In this document: piece by piece, positions 22,472 through 34,053 of the stretch
Position numbering within the stretch: the first letter of the stretch is position 1
Layout of the letters: every line of letters begins with the position of its first letter
From: Cotesia glomerata
Lineage: Eukaryota; Arthropoda; Insecta; Hymenoptera; Braconidae
NCBI RefSeq assembly: GCF_020080835.1
Contig: NW_025401886.1
Span: 372,001-436,000, forward strand
DNA length: 64,000 nt
Direction: 5' to 3'
Translations under genes and position numbers: made by a program
The notes under the pieces: generated by a model
The model's database searches: none
What the model saw: the letters and a program-made list of their open reading frames with translations, nothing else
Told to the model about the DNA's origin: nothing

Positions 22472-23699
22472 TGTTGGAAGTAACGCCTAACCGTCTTACC
22501 CCATGAGTAGTGGGGAGGTCATGTGATGTCATGATCCCTGCTTGAGATGAGATTTGAGAACTGTACCACCACTTACTTCCGATTGAGTTTTGGTAACGTG
22601 CGGATGCACATATTAATAAATACTCTTAACTATTAATTGGTATTGTTTATTTAAAAGGCCCTACCTAATTCTAACAGGTTATGAGCCGTACACGTGTCCA
22701 CTGCGCAAAATTAATAAATTAAAACTTTCAAAATTTTAAGCAATAAATAATTATTACGTTTAATAAGAAACTTTGAAGTTCTCGAGAACATAAGTGACTA
22801 ACGTGAGGTGAATTGTTTAAGTGAACTGAAGTGAATAATCAAGATTTGAAGTTTTGAACAATTCAAGTTTTGAAAAATTGCAGAAATGTCTCAGAAGAAG
22901 CATCTTCTGTTGGAAAGTTTGACCATGACAACGGTCAACGTAAGTAATATGAAAGAAAATTTTTATATTTGAGATGTGTCAGAATATTTAAGAGATGAGC
23001 ATGAATTTTTGAGAAGCGAAAAATACGTACGTAATTTTAAAATTTAAAATTAATAAATTTGGCAGAATTTTTATTTGTTAACCAGGAAGGAATATTGTAA
23101 TATTCCTTGCCTGTTAAAATGTTCATGTTACATATTGTATATAGAAGTGTTGAAACCAAGTTTTATTACTTTTGAGACTATGTAACCTGAAACGTTACAC
23201 ATGGGGCCAAGCGCACATAGTAACAGCATCGAACAATCGTTGGGTTGCTGGATATTTTGAAAAGACTGAGATGCGCCTTTGTTACTCAATGTTTACTTTG
23301 AGAAAAATATTGAGAGTGACTTCATACGTTTATACGTTTATGAAGATTAAAACTGGTTTAAATAGAAATTTAAACCAACGTTTAAATATTTAACTTGTAT
23401 CCAAATGACGCGGTTTATTTATCAGATTAAATTCTGAAAAGTTAAATTTATTTAACGAAATTTTATACTTATGTATAAATATAAATTAAAGTTGTATAGA
23501 GTTACAATTTTAAATAGTGTGCACACAAATAAATAAAAATATTAATAGCTATATATTTATCTGCAGAAATTGGAGACGAGGAATTATTTAAAAAATTCTT
23601 GAAAGATACAGAAAAGTTTTTAATTTGAACAAAACCATCCTGGAGAGGAAATATCACTAAGTATTAGTGGTGAGAGAGTGTTATTTCATGTTGAGATGC
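22472..23699 (+). mobile_element. Ty1/copia-type 5' fragment: LTR, PBS, gag start
   Basis: A 205-bp LTR (22472-22676) starts TGTTGGAAGTAACGCC and ends TTCTAACA. It is followed at once by GGTTATGAGCCG, resembling the initiator-Met half-tRNA primer site used by insect copia elements. An ATG at 22886 opens MSQKKHLLLESLTMTTVN, which soon breaks. The rest, to 23699, has no gag/pol recognisable. No 3' LTR is present. Confidence 0.7.
22677..22694 (+). promoter_or_regulatory. Putative copia primer-binding site
   Basis: GGTTATGAGCCGTACACG directly abuts the LTR end. The first 10-12 bases match the anticodon-region primer site of copia-like elements. Confidence 0.55.
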
Positions 23700-23822
23700 C
23701 TACTGTTAAAATATACATATTACTTTGATATTGGTTATTTTAAATACAATTAGAGGTTAGGGAAACACAAAAAATATTAATCCAATTCTGAATTTTATGT
23801 ATATCATATTTTTATTTATAAC
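23700..23822 (+). repeat. 122-bp direct repeat, right copy
   Basis: Partner of 22349-22471. It leads directly into the 3' end of the hAT transposase pseudogene, so the original sequence is that gene's downstream region. Confidence 0.85.
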
Positions 23823-23833
23823 ATTACAACATA

Positions 23834-24940
23834 TTACACATCTTCTTGACTATTTTCATTTGAGCTTTCTGTACTTATGGAACTACTTGTATTACTTTTA
23901 TTTATAGATTTTCTAGCTTGTTTTACCTTTTTTACATTATCATTATTTTCATAAATATCTTTGTAATTCATTCTAACGATCATTATAGAATTTATCAAGT
24001 CTGATTTCAGCTTTGCACGCAGGTCTGAAAAAATATACTTTAGTCCGGAAAACAGTCGCTCTACGGAAACTTGAGTAGCAGGAGCCGCTAATATAATTCT
24101 TGCAAGTTGAAATAATTCAGGCATTAACAACCTTTTTTCTTCCCAATATTGAAGCAGTGGAATTTGAGGATTTCGTTCTTCTTGATTCTTAAAATTTGAT
24201 AACAATGGTTTTATATCAATAGTTGCATTTTTTTCAAGCTTCGCCTTCTTTCGAGCGTGTAGTTGTTGGAGTAGCACTGTTGGTATTAAAGTATCCTCTT
24301 GAAGTTCTTCGGATGATTTATCCACTACACTATTTGATAAATCCTGTTCAGTTAGATCACCTCTTTTTAATGAATTCAAGCTCTGCCATACTTGACTCAA
24401 ATGATTTACAGCTTCAGTCTCCTGTTCTTCGGTTAGTAAAACATTATAAAGAGGGTCTATATAAATTCCAGAAATTAAAGCAAGATTCTCAAAGAGATTA
24501 TCTTGTCGAACTTTCATATATTTTATGATGTTTTTTGATAATGGCGTCTGAATTTTTTCCGTTTGTTCGAGGCATATTAACCACACTGAATAAAATTACG
24601 GCAATGTTAGCTGCTCCTTTTGTAATTTTAAAGTAGCATCTTTTGCTGGTTTTAATGCTTTTACATAATGTTTTATGTTATTCCAATCACTCGCAGTAAG
24701 TGATGGAACGTAACTTTTGAAGTCTTCCAATTTAAGCAAAGAGAATAACATATCATACGTAGATGACCAGCGAGTAGGCAAATCGAGAACAGGTTTCGAC
24801 GCAGTCGGTCTTAAACGCCTGATTTCGTTAATTGTACTGTTGACTCTAAAAATTTTAGCTGCGTTTCTTGCTTTCGACAATGATTTCTGAAGGTTTGATT
24901 TATTGATTGCAGCTTGAACTGCAAGCTGCAGCGTATGAGC
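23834..24940 (-). pseudogene. hAT transposase, C-terminal half
   Basis: Minus strand; continues the frame of 31187-32432. It contains AHTLQLAVQAAINKS (the His partner of the CxxH motif), LPTRWSSTYDML (conserved RW), an in-frame TAA at 24596-24598 where Glu is expected, and the dimerisation region PATQVSVERLFSGLKYIFSD (catalytic Glu area), ending in a Ser/Asn-rich tail (SSSISTESSNENSQEDV). The fragment starts exactly after a codon at 24940, where repeat X intervenes. Length and motif order match hAT enzymes with BED fingers. Confidence 0.9.
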
Positions 24941-25320
24941 AAATTAAAATTTCATTAAATTTTTTTATGCTCAAATTTTTTCTGAATAAAAGTAAGTACA
25001 AGCTGTGATTAAAAAAAATAGATCAATCGATAAATTATTTACCAAGTTAGAGCTACTTGCTTAAACGTGTTGGCGTTCAACGCTTCAATTTTGCATTAAA
25101 AAATTCTTATGACGTAAATTATTGGTCCTAGAAAAATCCTGTTTTGCTTATTTTATTTGTTAATCTTTACTCTAAATGTTGTTTCCAGCATATTTCAAGC
25201 AATTTTTATTTGTTAACGAGATAGATTAATCTAAAGCTACTTGCAAAATATCACGGAGAAGAAAGAATATAACTTATTCCTATGTAGAATGTTAACCATT
25301 ACCATGTTACATAGTAGCTG

Positions 25321-26046
25321 AAATTTTTGTGAGAACCCTGTGTAAATTTGATAATAAAAATCTTAGAAATTGTGATAAAAATATGAACAATCACTCATTC
25401 GATGCGGAATTAAATTCTGAAAATAATGTTGTTGCTTTTTTCATTTTTTTGATGAAAATTTCAATTTGTTATTAACAAAAAATATATCCAAAATAACAAA
25501 TCTTAGCTTTTTGTAAATAACTCAATAACTATTAGCGATATCAAAAATCGGAAAAAAGATCCTTAAAGAGGAAGAAATTTCTGAAAAAAAATCTCGACTC
25601 CGGGAACTCTAACTTGAAAAACAATAATTTTTATTCACTGTTGAAAATAGGGTTCCACGCAACTGCCGTCGTATTTTAGCATCGGCGCGGCCGTGTGACA
25701 AAAGTCGCGCGGAACTCTATTTTCAACATTTAATAAAAATTATTATTTTTCAAGCTAGTGTTCCGAGAGTCAAAACATTTTTTCAGAAATTTTCTCCTCT
25801 TTAAGGATCTTTTTTCTGATTTTTGATATCACCAATAGTTATTGAGTTATTCACGAAAAACTAAGATTTGTTATTTTGGTTATGTTTTTTGTTAATAACA
25901 TATTGAAATTTTCATCAAAAAAATAAAAAAACAACAACATTACTTTCAGAATTTAATTCCGAATCGAACGAGTAATTGTTCATATTTTTATCACAATTTC
26001 TAAGATTTTTATTAGCAAATTTATACAGGGTTCTCACAAAAATTTT
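25321..26046. mobile_element. Foldback element in repeat X, copy 1
   Basis: Arms of ~330 bp run from AAATTTTTGTGAGAACCCTG to its reverse complement. The apex is GC-rich (TTCCACGCAACTGCCGTCG ... GTCGCGCGGAACTC). The terminal ACAGGGTTCTCACA recalls short TIRs; no target duplication was resolved. Confidence 0.8.
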
Positions 26047-26736
26047 CCAAATCGGACCATGCATACTTGTCTTAAACAAAACCCATAACTTTTTTCTACT
26101 ATCTGGACTGCTGGGTACTATATAGAATGTATGCTTTTTGACCCCCTAGATGAAAGATCGCAAATATTATATCCGTTTTATATCTGTTAGTCCCAGTGTT
26201 CATCTATGTACACTTAACATAATCTACATAGCAGGAAAATATTATATAGATAGCTTATGACTTCAAGTGTAAATGGGCCGAATTTCCTCCTTGTTCAGAA
26301 TTTTTTTTTTTTAATTTCATAAATAATATTAGCGTTTGAGTTATTTACGAAAAACTGAAAAATTTTTTCTTTTTTTTCAACTTGTCTTGTAAATGACAAT
26401 CGTAATTTTTTATGTGCTGATTAATCCTTAAAAAACAATTTACTGAGAGTCACTCCGAATCAAATAAGGTATTACAAATAATTTTAGAAGCTTTATATCT
26501 ATTCAACACGTTTTAGAACTTTTTGACTAGACATATTTCTCATGTAAGGCGCATTTTACGCCAAATTGACCACTTTTTACCCTGACCCCTTTCGATTTGG
26601 CTGAAAATTTTTCAACCTTTTCTACCCTATAAAAAATGCTTTTCATAATTTTTCAAATGACCATTACTTTCTCAAAATTTAACTTAGTATAGGGACGTTT
26701 ATTTTTTCAAAATTTTTGTTTTTAAATGTATATTTC

Positions 26737-27740
26737 TGTTATATCCGGCGTCACCTCATATAACACTCGGGGTCTCTGCCTCACGACGAAAAGTGCAGCG
26801 CTTGCACTTTGAAGGACAATCGGACAACACCTCGATCACGCCTTAAGCACACCATGCCCACGTTCTGTCAAACTTGCAATTTTAGACCAATAACAAAATT
26901 CAATTCTTTCCCAAAAGTCGCGACCCGAGTGCTTAAAAACCCTAAGCAACGCGGCACGCGCGTTCAATCTTTCATCAAAGAATACGAGGGAAGGTATCCT
27001 CGTAGAACCCGTGTGTGTCCCCGTACCGCGTTACGTACGAGGCAGTATAAAGCACTAGGTCGCTTATACAAACTTCTAAATTCACTATTGTCCTATTTGA
27101 TTCTTTAAATTATATCGTCTACGAATCGCGCCAGTGTGCTCTTCGAGCAGGATCGAGGGCCCCGTTGTCCGTAGTGATATCTTTCTCTAAATTCCAACTT
27201 TTCGATCTGTTATTTAATTAAGGGTGGATCTAAGTATTCGCCGGAGTCGTTACTCTGTTCACGAACTCATAATTAAACATTCTAAATCACTAAATATAGT
27301 TATAAGTAAATAGTTATTAAGTGAAATATTGTGCATTGAGTGCGTCTCGCCCGTAGGGCTAAAATTTTGAATAAACAGTAAAACTCCGAATATCGTGGAA
27401 CCCATCATTTCGAAGATTAGTTCCTGAACCTCTTTCATTACATCGATCTCAACCACGAGAGAAGAAAGAGAAACCAATCTAGGATCTACCGATCGACAAC
27501 TCAAATTTAAATCAACAATTGAATTCATAAGGGACGAAGGTAAGTTCGGTTCCTGTAATCGACCTCTCTTTAAATTCGCCGTTTGGAACTCCTGGATACC
27601 GGGAGGCATTCGAAATCCACATTAAAAATAAAACTCTTGTAGTTTATCTACAAGAGAAAATCTATCTAAAAGCGTGTCCGAGCCTCCTCAAGGCCCACTC
27701 TACCAATAATTATTTAATTATAATTAGTTCGGACATAACA
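26737..27740 (+). mobile_element. Solo LTR, 1004 bp, TSD TTTC (family L)
   Basis: Begins TGTTATATCCGGCGTCACC, ends CGGACATAACA, flanked by TTTC at 26733-26736 and 27741-27744. The second copy of repeat X lacks it at the same site. Related to the LTR at 15821. Open frames inside are not family proteins. Confidence 0.9.
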
Positions 27741-27762
27741 TTTCAAAAAACAAATAAAAAAA

Positions 27763-28775
27763 TTAGGAAAACGGTTGACCCTAAAGGCCATCCCTGCAAC
27801 TTCCCGCTGATTCCGTTAATACCTGGCCGCTTTTTTGAGCTCTTTGAGCTCAAAAGTACAATCTGTGTGTTGTTTTAAGCTCTCCGAGCTCAAAAAGATA
27901 CCTTTTCTATGCTTTTGAGCTCTTTGAGCTCAAAAGTCTGATAGAAGTTTCATGGAACACTATTTTTTGAATGTTCATACCGCAATAACTTTTGAATGAA
28001 TGAACCGATTTTTACGCGGTTGGCGGCATTCTACGTAGTTTTTTAAGCCTTATAAATAATTTCTAAGTTTCAATTGGTCAAACTAGAAATTTCGGAGTAA
28101 CTCTGAAAAAACACTTTTTTCGGTTTTCTTTCGTTCACGATATCTCTCGAACAGAATCAACCGATTTTGACCAGCTTGGTGGCAATCGACCTGGTTTTAT
28201 GATGTTAAGAGCTGATTAGTTTTGGAATCGATCGGTAGAGCTGTTTGAAAGTTATTCCAAAAATGTCGAAGTTATGTTGAAAAATCCTTATTTCCAAATA
28301 TTTCGTCGAGGATATCTCTCGAACTAATCAACCGATTTCCACGTTTTTGGCGGCAATCGACGCGGTTTTAACCTCTGAAATTATTCTATATCATCAAAAC
28401 GATCCGAGAAGAAATGACGAAGTTATGTGAAAAACAGTTTTTTTCGGTTTTCGGTTTTCTTTCGTTCACGCTATCTCTCGAACGAATCAACCGATTTTGA
28501 CCGGATTAGCGCCGATCGGCGTGGTTTTTTGACGTTAAGAGCTGATTAGTTTTTGAAATTGATCGATCGAGCTGTTTAAAAGATATTCCAAAAAAACCAC
28601 TTTCAAAAATGATTTTTTTCTAATTTTTTTTGAGATTTTTCAAAATTTCTCAAAATCTATCGGTCCGAATCGGTTCAAATTCTCAAGAAATCTAAGTTTG
28701 GCGAAGCCCTTTCGAATGGCACCAACCGCGATGAAATCGGTTCAACCGTTCAAAAGTTATAAGTGATTCACATAC

Positions 28776-28826
<51 letters not shown>

Positions 28827-28979
28827 TACAGACATAGTGACAACTTCGCGGGGATAGTCAGGGAAGCTTCCTGTGATCTTCAAACGTCGAGATCTGATGA
28901 AAACTCGATTTTTGCAAAACGGGGTGAAAACAATAACTTCCCGATTTTTGAAAATCTGAGATTTTTAGCGGGAAGTTAA
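27763..28979 (+). mobile_element. Hairpin-bearing MITE D, copy 1
   Basis: Bounded by TTAGGAAAACGGTTGACC and GCGGGAAGTTAA; copy 2 lies inverted at 48297-49208. Near the left end are three spaced palindromes such as TTTGAGCTCTTTGAGCTCAAA. The body is made of degenerate repeats of a TTTCGTTCACGATATCTCTCG / ACCGATTT theme, and a (CA)n tract lies at ~28780-28822. The second copy of repeat X lacks it. Confidence 0.85.
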
Positions 28980-29274
28980 AAATATTTTTTGAACCCATTT
29001 TAACCATTATTTTTTAGATTTTTAAAAAAAATCAAAAATTTCTCGATAGTAACCATTTTTTAATTTTTATTTTTTAACATATGAAACTTTAATATTTTCT
29101 GCAATTTCTCAAATTTTTTCGGAGTGGTGTTCTTTTGATATATTTTTTCCTCGATTGAAAAAAAAAATTTTTTTTTTTAGCTTTTTTTTTCTCATAACAC
29201 CGTTTTGAAAATTTTTTTGTTCAAAGAAAACTTCGAAATATGAAGAAAAAACATAAAGACAAAAATTGGAGGTA

Positions 29275-30565
29275 TGGTAAATGCACCAATTATTGACCGA
29301 TTAAGGTTTTCTTTTTCTGTACTAAGCTATAAAATATCTATTAACCTACTAAAAACAATTTGTAATGGATTTTATTAAAGTTAAATACTTAATTAATAAT
29401 AATTAATAACTATTTATAATAAAAATAAACAAAATTATATTAATTTTGTTATTTGAATCTTGAAATACTAAAATCACCAATTATTGACCAAAGAAACCCA
29501 ATAAATGACCGACCGTTCTCCAATTAATTGACCGCTGAAATGATTATAAGTAATTTTGTAAACTACATGTATGTAATTAAATTTATGCAGTCCTTTCGAA
29601 GTATTAACGACATCTTTAACAAAACTTAACATACAATATAATTTTAAATCGTACTTTTTTATAAAATAATATAAATAATAGCAATAATCAACATAAAGTC
29701 ACATTTCTTTAGGTCACAAATAATCACAAATTCATTTTGATGACGATTATTCTTCTGATTCACTTGAAATTTTTTTATTCTTCTCCTTCTTTTTTTCAAT
29801 TAAAGCTTTTTCACTAGCTTGTAACTATTTTTTATTTTTTTAATTGCTTAGCAATTTTTTCTTCCAATAATCCGTTCTTTGATATAACCGTTCACTAAAA
29901 AAATTAGAACAAAATAAAATTTAATAATAAAAAAGATTTTAAGTATTATTTTAATTATAAATATACATTTTATAATGATTATTTTTATATTTACAAAATA
30001 TTGAATGACTAAAGTACTTTAAACACTTGACAGATTTAATTTTGAGGTTAAGAAATTAGTATTATAAATGTACGGTCATTAATTGGATTGTGATAAAATT
30101 AGAGGGTCTAATAAATGACCGAATGAATTTTTTACTGGGTAAAGGGCTTCTGACTGATCCAATAGTTGACCGGTCTTAAAATAATACTAAAACTTATAAT
30201 TTAACTTCATTTTTTCAAAAAAGTTGGAATCTGATCTTTAATTAACATAATAAAACTAAAATATTTTATATTATAGCGATAAATATCACTAAATTAATGA
30301 TGAAATGCACTCACTCTCCAATTGTACGCTAGTTATTTTTGACCGCTTTATGGTTGGTTGCGTTGTAAACAAACTCAGAATTTTTTTTTAAAGCTATTAC
30401 TACTGCGCAATTAATTGCGTAATTTTTTATTATGATGATTAAATGCCATATTTTTTTATTTTAATACTTTAAGAAAAAAAAAACCCTTGTAAAATATTAA
30501 TTAATTAACTTTTTTATACATCGGTCAACTGATTGGTGACCGGTCAACAACTGGTGCATTTACCT
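29275..30565. mobile_element. MITE with TTGACCG motif clusters, copy 1
   Basis: Ends are inverted (GGTAAATGCACCA... / ...TGGTGCATTTACC) with TA on each side (29273-29274 and 30566-30567). The subterminal 250 bp at both ends carry repeated TTGACCG/AATGACCG words. There is no coding region. Copy 2 is at 38158-39434. Confidence 0.85.
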
Positions 30566-31086
30566 TAGTAATCATCGAAAAAATAAATGGTTTTTTCGAA
30601 AAATTTAAAAAAAAAATAAAAGAAAGCTTCAAACATTTTATTTGTATTTTTTCTTTCAAAAACTAGATTGAAAGTTGTTCTTCGGTCACTTCTCGAAACC
30701 ATGAAGAAATAAATTTAGCGAATCAAAAAGTAGAAAATTTTGAAAAGGCGAAAATTCATCAAATGTGTTGTTTTAAACGCCTGTCCATTGTTAAAAATGG
30801 ACCGAAAGAGAACTTTTTTACTTTCTTTATTTTTCAAATTAGTTGTGGAAAAAAAATGTTCAAAAATTTTTCGTATTTTTTTTTGGAAAGTACATAAAAA
30901 ACAAAAACGTTTTAATATGTAAAATTTCGAAAATAGTAATAGGCATTTGAAAAAAAATTTCCTTTACTATTAAACCGTTTACACTAGGAAAACTTATCGC
31001 TTACATTTTTATTTACCTTCTTTCAGAGGGGCGCTATAATATTCAACACTCTAACAGTCGGAAATTTATGTGAAATGAATCGTGAA

Positions 31087-31186
31087 NNNNNNNNNNNNNN
31101 NNNNNNNNNNNNNNNNNNNNNNNNNNNNNNNNNNNNNNNNNNNNNNNNNNNNNNNNNNNNNNNNNNNNNNNNNNNNNNNNNNNNNN
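31087..31186. other. Assembly gap (100 N)
   Basis: Exactly 100 N, a conventional unknown-size placeholder. On its left repeat X breaks off; on its right the hAT reading frame resumes with no lost codon relative to 24940. Confidence 0.99.
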
Positions 31187-32432
31187 TGCACAGCGAATAT
31201 TAACCAGTGAAAAACTCTGCTGCAGTGTTTCCATTGAGCCACTCAATTCCATTTCTGAAAGATCTGGTTGTAATTCAAGATCAAATCCAAGATCATTGTC
31301 GTCATCCATAGTTGTAGAGTCATTAATTTCGAAGTCCATATCTTCTTCAATGGGATTGTCTGTGTTACTACCGGTGTTGTTAAGGGTAGTATTGTCAATA
31401 TTGCACATTAATTCATTGCGTACATCATCTTCTTCCACAGGCAAATTTTGTTCTTCGGCCAGTAATTCTGAGAGTTTGACCATATTTGTACCGTTGTCAG
31501 ATGTGAAGGAATAAATATTTTTCACATCAATTCCGTATAAATCAAAAGTTCTCAAAATCAAGTTCTTCAAGTTTTCACCGGAATGCCTTTCTGTTATTTC
31601 TTCTACAGCAAGTGTTCTGATTATAATTTTACCGCCTCTAATATACTGAATGTTAACTCCAAGAAATGATCGCCCTAATATTGCGAGAAGCAATATCAAC
31701 TTTCAAGCTGACTAAATTGCATTCTTTGACCTCTTTTTGTATTGTCTTCTTGATATTATTGGCAGTGTTGATTACATCATCTTTCATAGTCTCTTCATTG
31801 ATGATTACTTTCTCTGGAATTCGAGAAATTAATGGATCCAAAATCATTCGCATTCCTTCGTCTTGTAGAATTGACAAAGGGCGACCATTGATTGTGACTA
31901 GCTTCAATAGTGCCGTTTTTAGAGTCGTTTTATTTAATGCTACGCGATTCAAATAAGTTGACTCTTTTGTTGACTCTTCTTCCGTCTCAGTAGTAGAAAA
32001 CTCACTCTCATGTTGATTGAATGGATATATTTGGTCATAAATTTCGCGATGTCGATCCTTCAAATGACGTCTTTGATTAGAAGTATGTTCTTTCTGGAAA
32101 AAACAATACCATCAGATTTAATAAATTTTTATAACAATAGTAATTTAAAATTTTGAAATAATTTAATTGAACATATTTCTAATTCTGTTAAATTGATAAA
32201 AAAAAAAAAAAAAAAAAACCACGAAAAACATTTAACATTTAGTTTGATATGAACTAACAAACGTCATTATTAAAGCGTTTTAATAAAATTTTAACAAATA
32301 ATAATTAATACTCGATGTACTTACAAATTGATAACCACAATTTAAAACTTTACATTTAGCTTGATTCCCAACGTACTCAAAAAGAGATGCTATTTCACTT
32401 CGTGTTTTCCCTCCGGATTGTTTAGAAGTCAT
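31187..32432 (-). pseudogene. hAT transposase, N-terminal half with BED finger
   Basis: Minus strand. Exon 1 (32325-32432, ATG at 32432) has CKVLNC, the two Cys of a BED zinc finger. An intron (GTAAGT...CAG, 32094-32324) follows, and exon 2 opens with HLKDRH, the two His. Next come IPEKVIINEETM, LKVDIASRN, a 1-2-bp frameshift near 31685, RSFLGVNIQYI, YSFTSDNGTNMVK (second Asp), an acidic stretch and VNIRCA just at the gap, continuing as AHTLQL at 24940. The DNA-binding and catalytic portions are thus present but disrupted. This is the likely source gene of the 14988-40252 element. Confidence 0.88.
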
Positions 32433-33239
32433 GTTTATAATATTCGAAGAGAAAAAAAGATGAAAATTTTACAATAAAAAAATCAAAAAACTGACACAAC
32501 AAATTGATTTTTATCGAATCAAAATTTTAAAATTTTCGAGGTTACTGTCTGAGTCGATACTCTTGAATAACTGTTGAAAATAGTGAAGTACATTTCCTTT
32601 AAGTACCCAAATTTGTAGGAGGAAGTAAGGCCCAAGTACTTAAATTCTCATTACAGAGAAGTTGGAGAAAGAAAAAAATAGGATAATGAAACTAATTCCA
32701 TTGGTAATTAGGTATACTTTTCAAAACGTGGTCATTATGAAATTTAGGCTGTTTAAAGAACCTATTATATATTATTGATAGGTAATCTATAATATCAGTA
32801 GGTAATAAATAGACAATAGGCACATAAAACAGCTTAAAATTTGTAATTAATTTTATAATAATTTTCAACTTAAGCTTACTCTCACAGAGAATGAGTTTTA
32901 TTATTTTTCAGGAAACTAGTATACGGAGAATATCATAAATATTTTTATTTTATAATTTTTATTATATTGTAATATTCATCTATGATGATTGCTTTGATTT
33001 TTCGTTGTTTTTTTTTTGAGCTTGAGAGATTAAAAATAAATGATCAAGATTAGTTCTTAAAAATAAAATACAAAAAAATAATAGTAAATTACCTGTGCTG
33101 AGACAATTTTTGGTTTCCGCTCAAATGCTCCAAAAGGGAGAAAAAACATTTAGCGTTTTTTTCAAGACATCAAGTGTGCAATGGTTCGATGAAAAAAATT
33201 TTTTTTAAAAACTCAGAAAAATGTATAGATCAAATTCAC
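32433..33239. other. Upstream region of hAT transposase, no gene seen
   Basis: AT-rich DNA before the transposase ATG; it could hold the promoter. A tandem-like ATTATTGATAGGTAATCTATAA segment lies near 32765. Confidence 0.4.
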
Positions 33240-34053
33240 CTAAAAAATTTTTGACAAAACGCCATTTTCACTTGAAGTCATAAACAACTCATATAATTTT
33301 ATGATTCGGAAAAAATAATTCGTCATCTGGGAAACTTCTTTTAAAAAGTTTATGTAATTATTTATAAAAATATACTTAACAATTGACCAAACATTTTATT
33401 CATTAATAAAAATTTCATTTTCATTACTTGCATAGCATTATCATTTTTAACATAATGATTGATAGATTATATAATTTTCGGTCAACAGTTTGGTAAATTT
33501 TTATGAATAATCAAATTAACTTTTTGAATAAAGCTCCCTCGACGACCAGTTATTTATCCGAATCATAAAATTCCTAGCATTTCGATACATATATTGTATG
33601 AAAAAATAGTTGATTCAATTGTTAAGTAAAAAAAGCAAGTTAATTTATTTTTGAAAAAGTTTTTAGAAACAGAATCTTCGTCAAATATATTTAAAATAAT
33701 TTTTCTCATCTGTCGATCGAACGATAAGAAACCTTATCCTCTCGCTCTCTCTCGGAGATCTGTATATTGTAATAATAATAATAAAAATAATTTCCCTTTC
33801 TACCTTCTCCCAACTTTCAGAATTGAAAACTCAAGAGAGAGATACTTATTTTTACTTTCTTGTCTTACACATTAAGGCATATACCATCAACTCGTTGGTA
33901 GCAAAAATTTTCAAACCTTTTTTTTGCATAAAAAAACTTTTTGTTTCCTATTTATAACTTGTTCTTTAAATCTCTCGTCACTTCGAACTTGCGTGTATAT
34001 GTTAATCGAAAGTCATGTATTATATTTGTACTATTTTTGAGCCCAAAAAAACT
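33240..34053 (+). repeat. Repeat Y, right-hand copy
   Basis: Inverted relative to 21170-22200, with shared blocks such as CTCTCGTCACTTCGAACTTG. It is continuous with 36005 onward once the LTR and one AACT are set aside. Confidence 0.65.

Larger units (their letters stand above)
24941..31086. repeat. Repeat X, copy 1 (inside hAT transposase)
   Basis: A long AT-rich composite that matches 36005-39966 closely (24941-26736 and 28980-31086), apart from a solo LTR and a hairpin-bearing MITE present only here. Ordered parts are a foldback (25321-26046), a stretch with TTTTTACCCTGACCCC, the LTR, the MITE, and a GACCG-motif MITE (29275-30565). No transposase of its own. The right end is unknown because the 100-N gap begins at 31087. 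Confidence 0.8.

Noticed and set aside
26809..27108. Basic 99-residue open frame
   Set aside because: Lies entirely inside the solo LTR at 26737-27740; no recognisable domain.
30740..30922. Small open frame also present at 39616-39828
   Set aside because: It is duplicated only because repeat X is duplicated; composition-driven and not conserved in length.
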